Origin: an uncultured Bacilli bacterium
Lineage (GTDB): Bacteria; Bacillota_I; Bacilli_A; RF39; UBA660
Direction of reading: 5' to 3'
DNA length: 16,139 nucleotides
Assembly: GCA_947598345.1 (NCBI GenBank)
Contig: CANQFF010000019.1
Location: forward strand, 1-16,139
The notes beneath the pieces are model-generated. The model saw only the letters and a list, made by a program, of their open reading frames with translations, searched no databases and was not told the origin of the DNA. Of this stretch, positions 1 through 7,923 are shown piece after piece; the first letter of the stretch is position 1, and each line of letters opens with the position of its first letter. The position numbers and the translations under genes are program-made.

Positions 1-64
1 TAAAATTCTCTCATCGCCTTACAAATAAAGGGTTTGGAAGATTTTTCTTTCCAAAAACTGATAA
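1..64 (-). promoter_or_regulatory. Structured 5' leader leaving the window, possible T-box start
   Basis: This is the transcript expected downstream of the consensus promoter at 72-100, read on the minus strand. It holds an A/U-G/C hairpin with arms TTTGGAA and TTCCAAA (plus positions 33-39 and 49-55, loop 9 nt), then a pyrimidine-rich stretch and the string GGCGATGAGAGAA near positions 5-18. The string GCGATGAGAG resembles the 5' side of stem I in T-box leaders, which control aminoacyl-tRNA synthetase and amino-acid genes. The specifier loop, AGTA bulge and T-box sequence would lie outside the window, so this cannot be confirmed. The alternative is that the ATG at 14-12 begins a protein (M-R-E-F), but AAGG is only 2 nt from that ATG, which is poor spacing. 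Confidence 0.33.
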
Positions 65-71
65 ATTTAAG

Positions 72-100
72 ATTATACTAGATAAAAATATATTTGTCAA
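72..100 (-). promoter_or_regulatory. Consensus sigma-A promoter reading leftward
   Basis: On the minus strand a perfect -35 TTGACA (plus 95-100) lies 17 nt from a perfect -10 TATAAT (plus 72-77). It is the best promoter in the window and drives a gene beyond the left edge. The expected transcription start is near position 65, giving a leader of at least 60 nt, long compared with the other genes here, which fits a leader-controlled gene. Confidence 0.8.
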
Positions 101-154
101 TATTTTTTACGAACATTTGTATAATTTTTCTGTATACAATTTTTTACAATTATT

Positions 155-177
155 AAAAAAAAGTAATTTTAATTACT
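155..177 (-). terminator. Rho-independent terminator after the Tim44-like gene
   Basis: The minus strand reads AGTAATT-AA-AATTACT followed by a run of T (plus 155-161). The practical stem is at least 5 bp with a 6-nt loop. The stop codon of the upstream gene (169-171) lies inside the hairpin. It closes the ftsK-mreCD block. Confidence 0.65.
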
Positions 178-777
178 CAATTTTTTTTCCATTAATCTTT
201 CATAATTACTTATTAACCAATTATTATTTATTTTTTTATATTCAATTATTGATATCCTTTGTAATTTTTCAATATCACTCCCACTAATTATAACATTATT
301 ATGTTTCTTATATGAATTACATTTTATTGTAACTCTAAATTTTAAGATATCCTTAGAAAAATCAATTATTGAATATCCTATTAATTCAATATTATCAGTT
401 ACTTCACAAATGTTTCTTTGTTTCATGTTTTTAATCTTATTATAATAAAATTTTTTTAATTCATCTACTAATATATCATCAAAATCACTATTTAAACTTC
501 CTAATCTATTCTCAAAATCTAAATATTTATCATATAACTCAGTCATTAATTTATTAACATCAATACTATTATCTATATTTTTTATTTCATCATAAGTTAA
601 ATCACTTTTTACATTGACTATTTGTCCTTCTTTTTCTTGTATTAATTTTAAGCAATCCTTGTATTTTTTATTTTTAGTAATTTGAAACCTTATAGAAATA
701 ATAAGCCCTATTGAGCAAATTATAATAAATATTGAAAGTATTAATAAAGCAATACTATTAACTGTAATAGAAAACAT
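169..777 (-). CDS. Membrane-anchored Tim44-like domain protein
   Basis: A 202-residue protein with one N-terminal membrane helix (about residues 9-29) and a soluble C-terminal part. Residues about 75-198 fit the Tim44-like fold pattern: a helical start (LYDKYLDFENRL), an acidic DELKKFYYNKIKNMKQR helix, then strands ending in a conserved IIEYKKINNNWLISNYERL. Bacterial Tim44-like domains are known as lipid- or membrane-associated modules of unknown role. The gene starts 21 nt after mreD with a GGTGAG site 3 nt before the ATG, so it is very probably co-transcribed with mreCD. A role at the cell envelope next to the elongation machinery is inference. The assignment rests on pattern memory only; it could also be another NTF2-like domain. 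Confidence 0.5.
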   Translation of the reverse strand: MFSITVNSIALLILSIFIIICSIGLIISIRFQITKNKKYKDCLKLIQEKEGQIVNVKSDLTYDEIKNIDNSIDVNKLMTELYDKYLDFENRLGSLNSDFDDILVDELKKFYYNKIKNMKQRNICEVTDNIELIGYSIIDFSKDILKFRVTIKCNSYKKHNNVIISGSDIEKLQRISIIEYKKINNNWLISNYERLMEKKLSN

Positions 778-798
778 ATACTCACCACTTTAACTATT

Positions 799-1287
799 TT
801 AATCCTTTTTTATATTAAATATCGAAGAAATTGGAATACACATTAAATATATTATAACGCCATATATTATATTAAATATAATAGAACTATAAATTCCACT
901 AAAAAGAATACTTTCATCAAAAGAAACAAAATCTATAATACAAATAAACAAATAACTTATAATTCTATAAAAAATTATTACTGCAATATTTACAAGATTT
1001 GAACTAAAAATATTATAATTTATATAATTATACATTAATATTACAAGTCCACTACTTATTCCAAAACTAATTGTATTAATAAATAGTGAATTTGAAAAAG
1101 ATATATCATAAATAAATCCACATATTACTGATGTTATAAAATAATTAAATTTATTGTTTTTAAAATACGGATATAAAATTACAAGAGAAGTTAATAAAAA
1201 TAAAGGAACTAATAAACTTTTTGTTGTTATTACACAAGAAAATGCAGCCTCTAGAAAAAATGATAATATTATTATTATGTAAACCAT
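799..1287 (-). CDS. mreD: Rod shape-determining protein MreD
   Basis: A 162-residue, almost wholly hydrophobic protein with five or six membrane segments (about 2-20, 25-42, 47-64, 68-89, 98-121, 126-152), the size and layout expected of MreD. MreD is the integral membrane partner of MreC in the elongasome, which guides lateral wall synthesis. Sequence similarity in this family is low, so position is the main evidence: its ATG overlaps the mreC stop as TAATG, the usual coupled arrangement. MreB is not in the window. A run of small aromatic/Ile residues replaces most polar loops, giving a short version of the family. Confidence 0.8.
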   Translation of the reverse strand: MVYIIIILSFFLEAAFSCVITTKSLLVPLFLLTSLVILYPYFKNNKFNYFITSVICGFIYDISFSNSLFINTISFGISSGLVILMYNYINYNIFSSNLVNIAVIIFYRIISYLFICIIDFVSFDESILFSGIYSSIIFNIIYGVIIYLMCIPISSIFNIKKD

Positions 1288-2138
1288 TATTCCAAAGCCT
1301 TTCTATTTAATACAGTAACTATACTAATATTTTCAAAATTAACAGAAGGGGTAACTTCTACTATACTATTTAAATCATATTCATCTTTAACTATCTTAGA
1401 TACCTTTCCTATAATAAGGCCACTTGGAAAATAATCTGTCAAACCAGTAGTAGTTACAATATCACCTTCTTTTACAGAATTTGAGTCAGTAACACCCTCT
1501 ACTTTATATATATTCAATTCCCTATCATATCCTATTAATAAACCATACTGATATTTACCATCTAATCCTACTTTAACAGATATTTTATTGCTTATTTCAT
1601 TAGTAGTTAAAAGTTTAACCGTACTAGAAAAATTGCTAACACTGATAATTTTACCAATTAATCCACTACTAGTTATTACAGCATCTCCTTCAACAATGCC
1701 ATTTTTACTGCCTTTATCTATGTTTAATGTATTATACCAATAACCTATATTTCTATTTACTACTGTTGCATTTACATAATTATACTCTGACAATGTAGCA
1801 TTTAACTCTAAAGTCGACTTTAAATCCGTTACTTCTTTTTGTAGTTCTTCAATTTGAGCATAGTATAACTCAGTTTTTTCTACTTTTTCTTTAAGTTTCG
1901 TGTATTTTTTATATAAATCCTTAGTCTCAATATACATTGAAATTTCTTCTTTTATAAAATTAATTGGTACATTGAATATCTTTTGTACAAAAATAGTTGT
2001 ATCTTTTATAGTCTTTTCAAAAAAATTTAACTTTCCTTCTTTATTTAAAGTATGAGTAGTAAAACCCAATAAAGCTAAAAAGATTACCACTATAGATATA
2101 ATTACATACTTAAGTTTATTGTTTTGTTTTCGCATCAT
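1287..2138 (-). CDS. mreC: Rod shape-determining protein MreC
   Basis: A 283-residue protein with a short cytoplasmic start, one membrane helix (about 10-29), a coiled coil (about 68-115) and the two-lobed beta domain of MreC (about 118-280). Family signatures are the ATVVNRN...YWYNTLNIDKGSKNGI stretch, SSGLIGKI and FPSGLIIGKV near the C-terminus. MreC is the extracytoplasmic scaffold linking MreD, RodA and class B penicillin-binding proteins. Two ATG codons are adjacent (2138 and 2135). The AGGTGA site leaves only 1 nt before the first and 4 nt before the second, so Met2 may be the true start. The TATAAT at 2152-2157 suggests a possible internal promoter, but its -35 is poor. Confidence 0.92.
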   Translation of the reverse strand: MMRKQNNKLKYVIISIVVIFLALLGFTTHTLNKEGKLNFFEKTIKDTTIFVQKIFNVPINFIKEEISMYIETKDLYKKYTKLKEKVEKTELYYAQIEELQKEVTDLKSTLELNATLSEYNYVNATVVNRNIGYWYNTLNIDKGSKNGIVEGDAVITSSGLIGKIISVSNFSSTVKLLTTNEISNKISVKVGLDGKYQYGLLIGYDRELNIYKVEGVTDSNSVKEGDIVTTTGLTDYFPSGLIIGKVSKIVKDEYDLNSIVEVTPSVNFENISIVTVLNRKALE

Positions 2139-2174
2139 ATCACCTATTTTTATTATATAACATATTAAATTTTT

Positions 2175-2864
2175 TTAAAAGGAAATATCATTATTTTCTA
2201 AAAAACTATAATAGTTATTCTTACATATAATTATGTGATCTAATATTTTTATTCCTAATAAATCCCCAACCTTTACTAAATTAGTAGTAACATCATAATC
2301 TTGTTTACTTGGTAACGGATTTCCACTAGGATGATTATGAACACATATAATCGCACTTGCCCCAAGTAAATAAGCTTCTTTAAAAACTTCCCTTGGATGT
2401 ACTAAACTATAATTAATAGTACCTATAAATAATAATTTATCTTGTATAATTCTTTTGCTATTATCTAAATATACACAATAAAAATATTCTTGCTTTTTAT
2501 CACATAATTTTTCTTTATAATACTTATACACAATTTCTGTATTCGTTAACCTAATATCAACTAATTTATCTACTTCCCTATTTATTCTTTTTCCAAGTTC
2601 TATAGCCGCAATTAAATTACAGGCTTTACTCTTACCAATACCCTTTATTTTTCTTAAAGTTTCAAAATTTATTTCATTAAGTTGTTTTATATTATCTATT
2701 TTACTTAAAAGTTCATTACTTAAATCCTTAGCAGATGATCCTCTTGTTCCAGTTTTAAATAATATAGCAATAAGTTCTTCATTACTTAAAGCCTGAACAC
2801 CATTAATTATGAGTCTTTCTACTGGTCTTTCGTCAATCGGTATGTCCTTTATCTTCACTCCCAT
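2175..2864 (-). CDS. radC: RadC-family JAB-domain protein
   Basis: A 229-residue full-length RadC homologue. It has the N-terminal DERPVERL and ALSNEELIAILFKTGT segments, a helix-hairpin-helix (about 69-92, KIKGIGKSKA) and a C-terminal JAB/MPN domain with the metal site HNHPSGNP...SKQD (His176, His178, Asp189) and HPREVFKEA at 156. The historic name suggests DNA repair, but its cellular role is not settled; the fold is that of a zinc-dependent isopeptidase-like enzyme. In many Firmicutes radC sits just before mreBCD, as here. It starts inside the previous gene (32-nt overlap) with a strong GGAGG site 9 nt before ATG. Confidence 0.95.
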   Translation of the reverse strand: MGVKIKDIPIDERPVERLIINGVQALSNEELIAILFKTGTRGSSAKDLSNELLSKIDNIKQLNEINFETLRKIKGIGKSKACNLIAAIELGKRINREVDKLVDIRLTNTEIVYKYYKEKLCDKKQEYFYCVYLDNSKRIIQDKLLFIGTINYSLVHPREVFKEAYLLGASAIICVHNHPSGNPLPSKQDYDVTTNLVKVGDLLGIKILDHIIICKNNYYSFLENNDISF

Positions 2865-3312
2865 TAATTACTACCTCCTCATACTTCACCAAAACTTGAT
2901 TCATGACAGAAGCAATAGCAGTTTCATCATCTGTACTACTTAATACCTCTTCATAATTATTTAATTGCTTTAGAAAATCTTCATTACTAACTAAAAACTT
3001 TTTCAAAAGCGTATCATAGCCTAATTTCTTATAATAATCCATTATTTTTTTTGCATTTTCTTCTTCCTTAGTTATTCCAACATATACATAAAATAAATTA
3101 TCTTCTTCATTGTATACATAATTTTGTAGTGATATAGTGTTTTCTTCCATATTCTCTTTTGTAGAAAAAACACCAAATTGTATAAAATATATCTCTTCAC
3201 CTATACCTGATACTTTGATACCTTCAAAATCGTTATATTGTTTTATAAAAAAATTAGAAAGAAAAAAACCGATTACTATAGCCACTAAAAATGTTAAAAA
3301 ATACTTCTTCAT
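2833..3312 (-). CDS. Membrane-anchored SPOR-like protein
   Basis: A 159-residue protein: one N-terminal membrane helix (about 4-23), then an extracytoplasmic part. Residues about 40-108 have the SPOR layout: YFIQFGVFSTKENME at the first strand and helix, NLFYVYVGITKEEENAKKIMDYYKKLGYDTLLKKF for the second repeat. SPOR domains bind peptidoglycan stripped of stem peptides at division sites. The C-terminal 50 residues are acidic and probably helical. The gene lies between ftsK/spoIIIE and radC and overlaps radC by 32 nt. The ATG has GGTGAT 3 nt upstream. A division-site or wall-binding role is inferred from the domain and neighbours. No name is assigned. Confidence 0.7.
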   Translation of the reverse strand: MKKYFLTFLVAIVIGFFLSNFFIKQYNDFEGIKVSGIGEEIYFIQFGVFSTKENMEENTISLQNYVYNEEDNLFYVYVGITKEEENAKKIMDYYKKLGYDTLLKKFLVSNEDFLKQLNNYEEVLSSTDDETAIASVMNQVLVKYEEVVINGSEDKGHTD

Positions 3313-3327
3313 ATTATCACCATTTTT

Positions 3328-3361
3328 ATTGTAGCTTAATAAGCAGTTTTATTTTGTCGAA
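3328..3361 (-). promoter_or_regulatory. Possible Spo0A-controlled promoter of the SPOR-like gene
   Basis: The spacer between ftsK and the SPOR-like gene holds TGTCGAA (3355-3361) inside TTTTGTCGAATTTT, which matches the B. subtilis Spo0A box core exactly. On the minus strand a TACAAT -10 (3328-3333) lies 21 nt downstream of the box, with no recognisable -35. Spo0A-activated sigma-A promoters such as spoIIG have boxes near a poor -35 with long spacing, so the layout is compatible. No Spo0A gene is in the window, so the regulator is inference. Confidence 0.35.
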
Positions 3362-3363
3362 TT

Positions 3364-5553
3364 TTACTCTTGATTACTATCTCCCTTTACAAGAACTTCA
3401 CGAGGTTTAGAACCATTAGGTGGACCTACTATTCCTCTTTCTTCAAGTAAATCTATACACCTTGCAGCCCTATTATATCCAAGCCTAAATCTTCTTTGTA
3501 AAAGGGATGCACTTGCTTTACCCTGTTCGGTAACAAACTGTACTATTTCATTATATAAAGGTTCTTCATAATCATCATTATTTTCTAGCATAGTTGTCGC
3601 ACCTTTTTCTTCATCATCCATAAGTATTGTCTCATCATAATGAGCCTTTTGCTGGTTACATACAAAATCAACAATAGCTTTGGTTTCATCTTCTGAAATA
3701 AAAGTTCCTTGAATACGGATAGGTGCGTTTGTTCCCTGTGGTAGGAACAACATATCTCCTTTTCCAAGTAATTTCTCTGCTCCAGTCATGTCAAGTATTG
3801 TTCTAGAATCAATTCCACTAGATACAGCAAAAGAAATACGAGATGGTATATTGGCCTTTACAACACCAGTAATAACATCAGTAGAAGGTCTTTGAGTCGC
3901 AACTATTAAATGAATACCAGCCGCACGAGCCATTTGAGTAATTCTCATTATTGAATCCTCAACTTCTTTTGCAGCTACTAACATAAGATCAGCAAGCTCA
4001 TCAATTATTACGACTATAAAAGGCATATGTTTTTCCTTTTCGCCATCACTTAATCCTTCATTTTTTTTATCTATATAGGCATTATAACTTTCTATATTTT
4101 TTGTTTTACTTTCTTCAAAAACATCATATCTTCTTTCCATTTCAGCAACTATTCTCTTAAGAGCTACATTTGCCCTTTTAGGATCAGTTACAACTGGAAC
4201 AAGTAAATGAGGAACACCATTATATATTGAAAGTTCTACCTTTTTAGGATCAACTAATACAAGCTTTACTTCATCAGGTTTAGTTCTCATAAGTATAGAA
4301 GCTAATATACTATTTATACATACTGATTTACCTGATCCAGTAGATCCTGCAACTAAAAGATGAGGTGTTTTATTTATTTCCATCCACTGTGGATTTCCCA
4401 TTATATCTCTACCAAGAACTGCAAGTAACTTTGATTTAGATTTTTCCGGTGGAACACTCGCTAGTACTTCTCTTACAGATACCATAGATATATTTTTATT
4501 TGGAAGCTCTATTCCTATAGTATTTTTACCAGGTATTGGAGCTTGAATACGCACATCCTTTGCAGCTAACGCTAATGCTATTTCCCTATTCAAACTTAAT
4601 ATTTTACTTACCTTAGTTCCAGCTTTAATCTCAAGTTCATATTGTGTTACTGCAGGACCTACATGCGTTGCAACGACATGCGCATCTATACCGAAATCAT
4701 TTAAAACTCCCGTCAATACTGGTATATTATTTTTTATTAACATTTCGTTTTCTTTATTATCAGCTTTAGAAGGTTTATTAAGTAAAGATAGTGGTGGATA
4801 AACATACTTTTTATTAACTGAAGTATTAATATCCGCACTACTATTAACAACTACAACATCCTTTTCTTCTGGTTCCTTAACTTCAGTATTTAAATCATTT
4901 TCTTGAACAACAACAGGTTTACTCTTATCCTTTTTATTTACATGTACACGACCTGCTATCTTTTTCATTCCAGATCCAGTTTTTTTGAATAAATCGTATA
5001 AAGATAATCCTGTATAAACGATAACTCCACAAATAATTAAAACAATACAAATAAATTTAGTCCCATTTAAAGTTAAAAGCGATGTAAAAATACTTATAAA
5101 TATACCACCTATAACTCCCCCTCCTGTTTCAGGACACCAAATACTTTCATTTATACTTTTCATAACATTAGAAACAGTAGATGAAAGTACACTGCTACCA
5201 TCTTCTATAATTCTAAATTTATCTGGATTTATATTATCTGCTTTTATATATGATGAATGTAAAAGTGTCAAAACACCAATAAGAACCAAAAAAAGTCCAA
5301 CTGTTTTACCATTCAAAAATTTAGGCATCTTTCTTTTAACAATTATTAAACATCCTACTATACCTAAAAATACTAAAAATAATGCCCAAAGAGTTCCAAA
5401 CAAAAAGCAAGCAAAACCTTTTATAAAATCTGCAACTGGTCCAAATGGACACAATCCAATAATAGCTATTAATACTAGTAATATACCTTTTAATTCTACT
5501 ATGTAACCACTTTGCTCTGTGTTTTCTTCTTTCCTTTTCTTTTTCTTTGCCAT
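3364..5553 (-). CDS. ftsK: DNA translocase FtsK/SpoIIIE
   Basis: A 729-residue ATP-driven double-stranded DNA pump of the division septum. Order of parts: basic start, four to five membrane helices (about 18-187), a short charged linker (about 190-260), the alpha domain (about 265-385), the RecA-like beta motor with Walker A GSTGSGKS (403-410) and Walker B IIDELADLM (Asp518, Glu519), then a winged-helix gamma domain (about 664-722; LLQRRFRLGYNRAARCIDLLEERGIVGPP) that reads KOPS/SRS-like DNA signals. The linker is short as in SpoIIIE rather than E. coli FtsK. From the sequence alone it cannot be assigned to sporulation or vegetative division. The start has AGGAGGT 4 nt before ATG. It leads the left block. 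Confidence 0.95.
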   Translation of the reverse strand: MAKKKKRKEENTEQSGYIVELKGILLVLIAIIGLCPFGPVADFIKGFACFLFGTLWALFLVFLGIVGCLIIVKRKMPKFLNGKTVGLFLVLIGVLTLLHSSYIKADNINPDKFRIIEDGSSVLSSTVSNVMKSINESIWCPETGGGVIGGIFISIFTSLLTLNGTKFICIVLIICGVIVYTGLSLYDLFKKTGSGMKKIAGRVHVNKKDKSKPVVVQENDLNTEVKEPEEKDVVVVNSSADINTSVNKKYVYPPLSLLNKPSKADNKENEMLIKNNIPVLTGVLNDFGIDAHVVATHVGPAVTQYELEIKAGTKVSKILSLNREIALALAAKDVRIQAPIPGKNTIGIELPNKNISMVSVREVLASVPPEKSKSKLLAVLGRDIMGNPQWMEINKTPHLLVAGSTGSGKSVCINSILASILMRTKPDEVKLVLVDPKKVELSIYNGVPHLLVPVVTDPKRANVALKRIVAEMERRYDVFEESKTKNIESYNAYIDKKNEGLSDGEKEKHMPFIVVIIDELADLMLVAAKEVEDSIMRITQMARAAGIHLIVATQRPSTDVITGVVKANIPSRISFAVSSGIDSRTILDMTGAEKLLGKGDMLFLPQGTNAPIRIQGTFISEDETKAIVDFVCNQQKAHYDETILMDDEEKGATTMLENNDDYEEPLYNEIVQFVTEQGKASASLLQRRFRLGYNRAARCIDLLEERGIVGPPNGSKPREVLVKGDSNQE

Positions 5554-5577
5554 AAGTACCTCCTAGCCTCTAACAAC

Positions 5578-5586
5578 ATTATACCA
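5578..5586 (-). promoter_or_regulatory. Extended -10 promoter of ftsK
   Basis: The minus strand reads TGGTATAAT, an exact TGnTATAAT extended -10, 25 nt before the ftsK ATG. The region 17 nt further upstream has no good -35, as expected for an extended -10 promoter. The rest of the gene-free stretch 5587-5786 is A/T-rich; I see no RNA or gene in it. Confidence 0.55.
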
Positions 5587-5786
5587 TATTTAGATACTTT
5601 TTTAATTTTTTTTTATTTATTTCTTGTATATTTACATAAAAGGAATTGTTTAAATTATAATAAAAATTTAAATATATATCAAAACCTAAATTTTTATAAA
5701 TTGCATATAAAAATTTATATATTTTTAAAAACTGTAATATATTTTTTATATAATTGTTATATATAAGTACCAATTTTTTAATTTTT

Positions 5787-5812
5787 AAAAAAAATTGCAA
5801 AAGCGCAATTTT
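5787..5812 (-). terminator. Strong rho-independent terminator after enolase
   Basis: On the minus strand AAAATTGC (5805-5812) pairs with GCAATTTT (5791-5798) across a 6-nt loop and runs into further T residues. The stop codon TAA of enolase begins the stem. It ends the enolase transcript. Confidence 0.8.
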
Positions 5813-7037
5813 ATTTTTCCAAATCTTCTTCTATTCTTATTAATTCGTTATATTTACAAATTCTATCTGTTCTAGACATTGATCCAGTTTTAATCTGACC
5901 TAAATCTAATCCAACAGCTAAATCTGCAATCGTTGAATCCTCAGTTTCACCACTTCTGTGAGAAATTATAGTCTTATATCCATTTTTTCTAGCAAGTTCT
6001 ATAGTTTCAAGAGTTTCAGTAATCGTACCTATTTGATTTACCTTTAATAGAATCGCATTACCAGCTTTCATATCAATACCTTTTTGTAAACATTTTTTAT
6101 TAGTCACAAACAAATCATCCCCAACAAGTTGAATTTTGTCACCTAATCTTTCTGTTATTAACTTGAAACCTTCCCAATCATTTTCATCTACTGGATCTTC
6201 AATAGATATAATTGGATACTTACTAATTAATTCTTCATAAAATTCTATTAATTCTTCAGTAGTTAAATTTCTTCCTTCACCTTTAAGTTCATATTTACCA
6301 TTTTGAAAGAACTCTGATGCAGCAACATCTATTGCAAGATTTACATCAACACCTGGAGTATATCCAGCTTTTTTGATAGCTTCTATTATAAGTTCAAAAC
6401 CTTCAGTATTATTTTTAAGGTCTGGGGCAAAACCTCCCTCATCACCAACACCAGTTGAAAGGCCTCTTTCATTTAAAACCTTTTTTAGCGTATGGAAAAC
6501 TTCAGAACCAACCCTAATTCTTTCTTTTATTGTATCTCTATTAGGTATAATCATAAATTCTTGAAAATCTAAATTATTGTCAGCATGACTTCCACCATTT
6601 ATAATATTCATCATTGGTTTTGGCAAAGTTTTACCGTCACCTACATATTTATACAAAGGTAAACCAGCTTCAAGTGCGGAAGCTTTTAAAGCTGCCATTG
6701 ATACACCTAAAATTGCATTGGCACCTAATTTAGATTTAGTAGGAGTACCATCTAACTCTATCATAGCATAATCTAATTCTTTTTGATTACTAGCATCCAT
6801 TCCAATAACTAAATCTCTTAATTCTCGGTTTACATGACCAACAGCTTTTAAAACGCCTTTTCCTAAGTATCTTTCCTCACCATCACGCATTTCTAAAGCT
6901 TCTCTTTCGCCTGTTGAGGCACCACTTGGAACTGCAGCCCTACCTACTATTCCATTTTCAAGTATTACATCTACTTCTACTGTTGGATTTCCTCTAGAAT
7001 CCAATATTTCTCTTCCTATAACATCTTTTATTTTCAT
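5811..7037 (-). CDS. eno: Enolase (phosphopyruvate hydratase)
   Basis: A 408-residue enolase, converting 2-phosphoglycerate to phosphoenolpyruvate in glycolysis. Signatures are all present: SGASTGEREA (39-48), NIINGGSHADN (144-154), Glu160 and Glu200 in VGDEGGFAP, metal ligands Asp237, Glu280 (IISIEDP) and Asp307, base Lys332 in LLKVNQIG, SHRSGETEDS (359-368) and Lys383 in QIKTGS. Bacterial enolases are usually about 430 residues; this one stops soon after RICKYNELIRIEEDLEK, so it lacks the usual last 15-20 residues, with a terminator starting at the stop. The active site is untouched. It overlaps the upstream gene as ATGA (stop TGA) and has AGGAAG 6 nt before ATG, so translation is coupled to an uncharacterised small protein. 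Confidence 0.97.
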   Translation of the reverse strand: MKIKDVIGREILDSRGNPTVEVDVILENGIVGRAAVPSGASTGEREALEMRDGEERYLGKGVLKAVGHVNRELRDLVIGMDASNQKELDYAMIELDGTPTKSKLGANAILGVSMAALKASALEAGLPLYKYVGDGKTLPKPMMNIINGGSHADNNLDFQEFMIIPNRDTIKERIRVGSEVFHTLKKVLNERGLSTGVGDEGGFAPDLKNNTEGFELIIEAIKKAGYTPGVDVNLAIDVAASEFFQNGKYELKGEGRNLTTEELIEFYEELISKYPIISIEDPVDENDWEGFKLITERLGDKIQLVGDDLFVTNKKCLQKGIDMKAGNAILLKVNQIGTITETLETIELARKNGYKTIISHRSGETEDSTIADLAVGLDLGQIKTGSMSRTDRICKYNELIRIEEDLEK

Positions 7038-7480
7038 TTAAATCTTCCTTTCACTTTTTCATCTTCTATTACTGTGTGTGTAAAACCTTTTTGTTCATAC
7101 ACACTTTTTCTAGATAATACTCCATCTTTATACATAAAAGTTTCAATAACTCTATATGTCTCTTGTGGATCAGTCCATCTAGTAACTACCATATTAGTAA
7201 CAACTTTATCTTTATACATGCTAAATAAAACCTCAATACTTCTAAACTCTTTTTTTTCATCATCTCCTAATATTAACTCTCCGTTAGCAGCAATAAAATT
7301 ATCTTTTCTTTTAAAACTTACAGTTACAATATTACATTTTCTATGTTCACCTAAATTATTATCAGTATCACATATATCTTTACAATTTCTTAAAATATCT
7401 AAACAAAAATCTCTTTCTTCTTTACTAATTCCCTCATAAGGAAACAACATTTCATCTATTAATTCGTCTTTCCTATTCAT
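7034..7480 (-). CDS. Hypothetical protein co-translated with enolase
   Basis: A soluble alpha/beta protein of about 148 residues with no signal peptide or membrane helix and no family I recognise. The first half is rich in charged helix (MNRKDELIDEMLFPYEGISKEERDF...), the second in strands (IEVLFSMYKDKVVTNMVVTRW, YRVIETFMYKDGVL). I chose the ATG at 7480, because AGGA lies 10 nt upstream and this gives an 8-nt overlap with the lipoprotein gene; an in-frame ATG at 7504 would add eight residues but has no visible Shine-Dalgarno site. Its stop is TGA overlapping the enolase ATG. Coupling to enolase suggests steady, linked production, but no function follows from that. Confidence 0.7.
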   Translation of the reverse strand: MNRKDELIDEMLFPYEGISKEERDFCLDILRNCKDICDTDNNLGEHRKCNIVTVSFKRKDNFIAANGELILGDDEKKEFRSIEVLFSMYKDKVVTNMVVTRWTDPQETYRVIETFMYKDGVLSRKSVYEQKGFTHTVIEDEKVKGRFK

Positions 7481-7922
7481 AACACTCATATCCTTTTTCT
7501 TCATATATTTTTTTTAGCCCACTAACAGTAATTTTTTGAGCTATAACATAATTCTTATCTATCTCACCATCATCAACCATCTTTTTTAAATCTACATCAC
7601 TTAAATTAACCGTAACATTAACTGTAACTGAATTTTTATCCCTTATTATTTCATAATCATATCCGCCATATAAATCATTTAAATTACTGTAATCAAGTGT
7701 CTTATATTCTTCAAAATAATCTATTATATTTTCATCATTAGATTTATAAACCTCATTTTTATAAATTTTTGTAGCAAAATTTTTATCATAATAAATCTTG
7801 TATTTTGAAACCAAATTATAATTCTCAACATTATTTTTAATATCCACACTACAAACTATATACTTAGAATTACCACATCCAGATAGTAAAAAAAGGAAAA
7901 CTAGTAACAATATTTTTTTCAA
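7473..7922 (-). CDS. Small lipoprotein, possibly DUF1307/YehR-like
   Basis: About 149 residues, beginning MKKILLLVFLFLLSGC: a typical lipoprotein signal with lipobox LSGC, predicting a lipid-anchored extracytoplasmic protein. The mature part is strand-rich with a later helix pattern (VNLSDVDLKKMVDDGEIDKN...ITVSGLKKIYEEKGYECYE) that resembles YehR-type DUF1307 lipoproteins; this is a weak match from memory. I place the start at a TTG (7922-7920), because AGGTG lies 6 nt before it and the protein then begins with a normal signal peptide. A GTG at 7931 is in frame, but it overlaps the Shine-Dalgarno site. It follows the two-TM gene with the two genes almost touching. Confidence 0.75.
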   Translation of the reverse strand: MKKILLLVFLFLLSGCGNSKYIVCSVDIKNNVENYNLVSKYKIYYDKNFATKIYKNEVYKSNDENIIDYFEEYKTLDYSNLNDLYGGYDYEIIRDKNSVTVNVTVNLSDVDLKKMVDDGEIDKNYVIAQKITVSGLKKIYEEKGYECYE

Positions 7923-7923
7923 A

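Noticed and set aside
3331..3350. Hairpin GCTTA/TAAGC between ftsK and the SPOR-like gene as terminator
   Set aside because: The 5-bp arms leave a 1-nt loop and no T run follows on the minus strand.
5579..5800. Two overlapping small reading frames in the spacer between ftsK and enolase
   Set aside because: Almost only Phe, Ile, Leu, Asn, Tyr and Lys from A/T-rich DNA, no Shine-Dalgarno site, and one runs through the enolase terminator. I treat it as non-coding.
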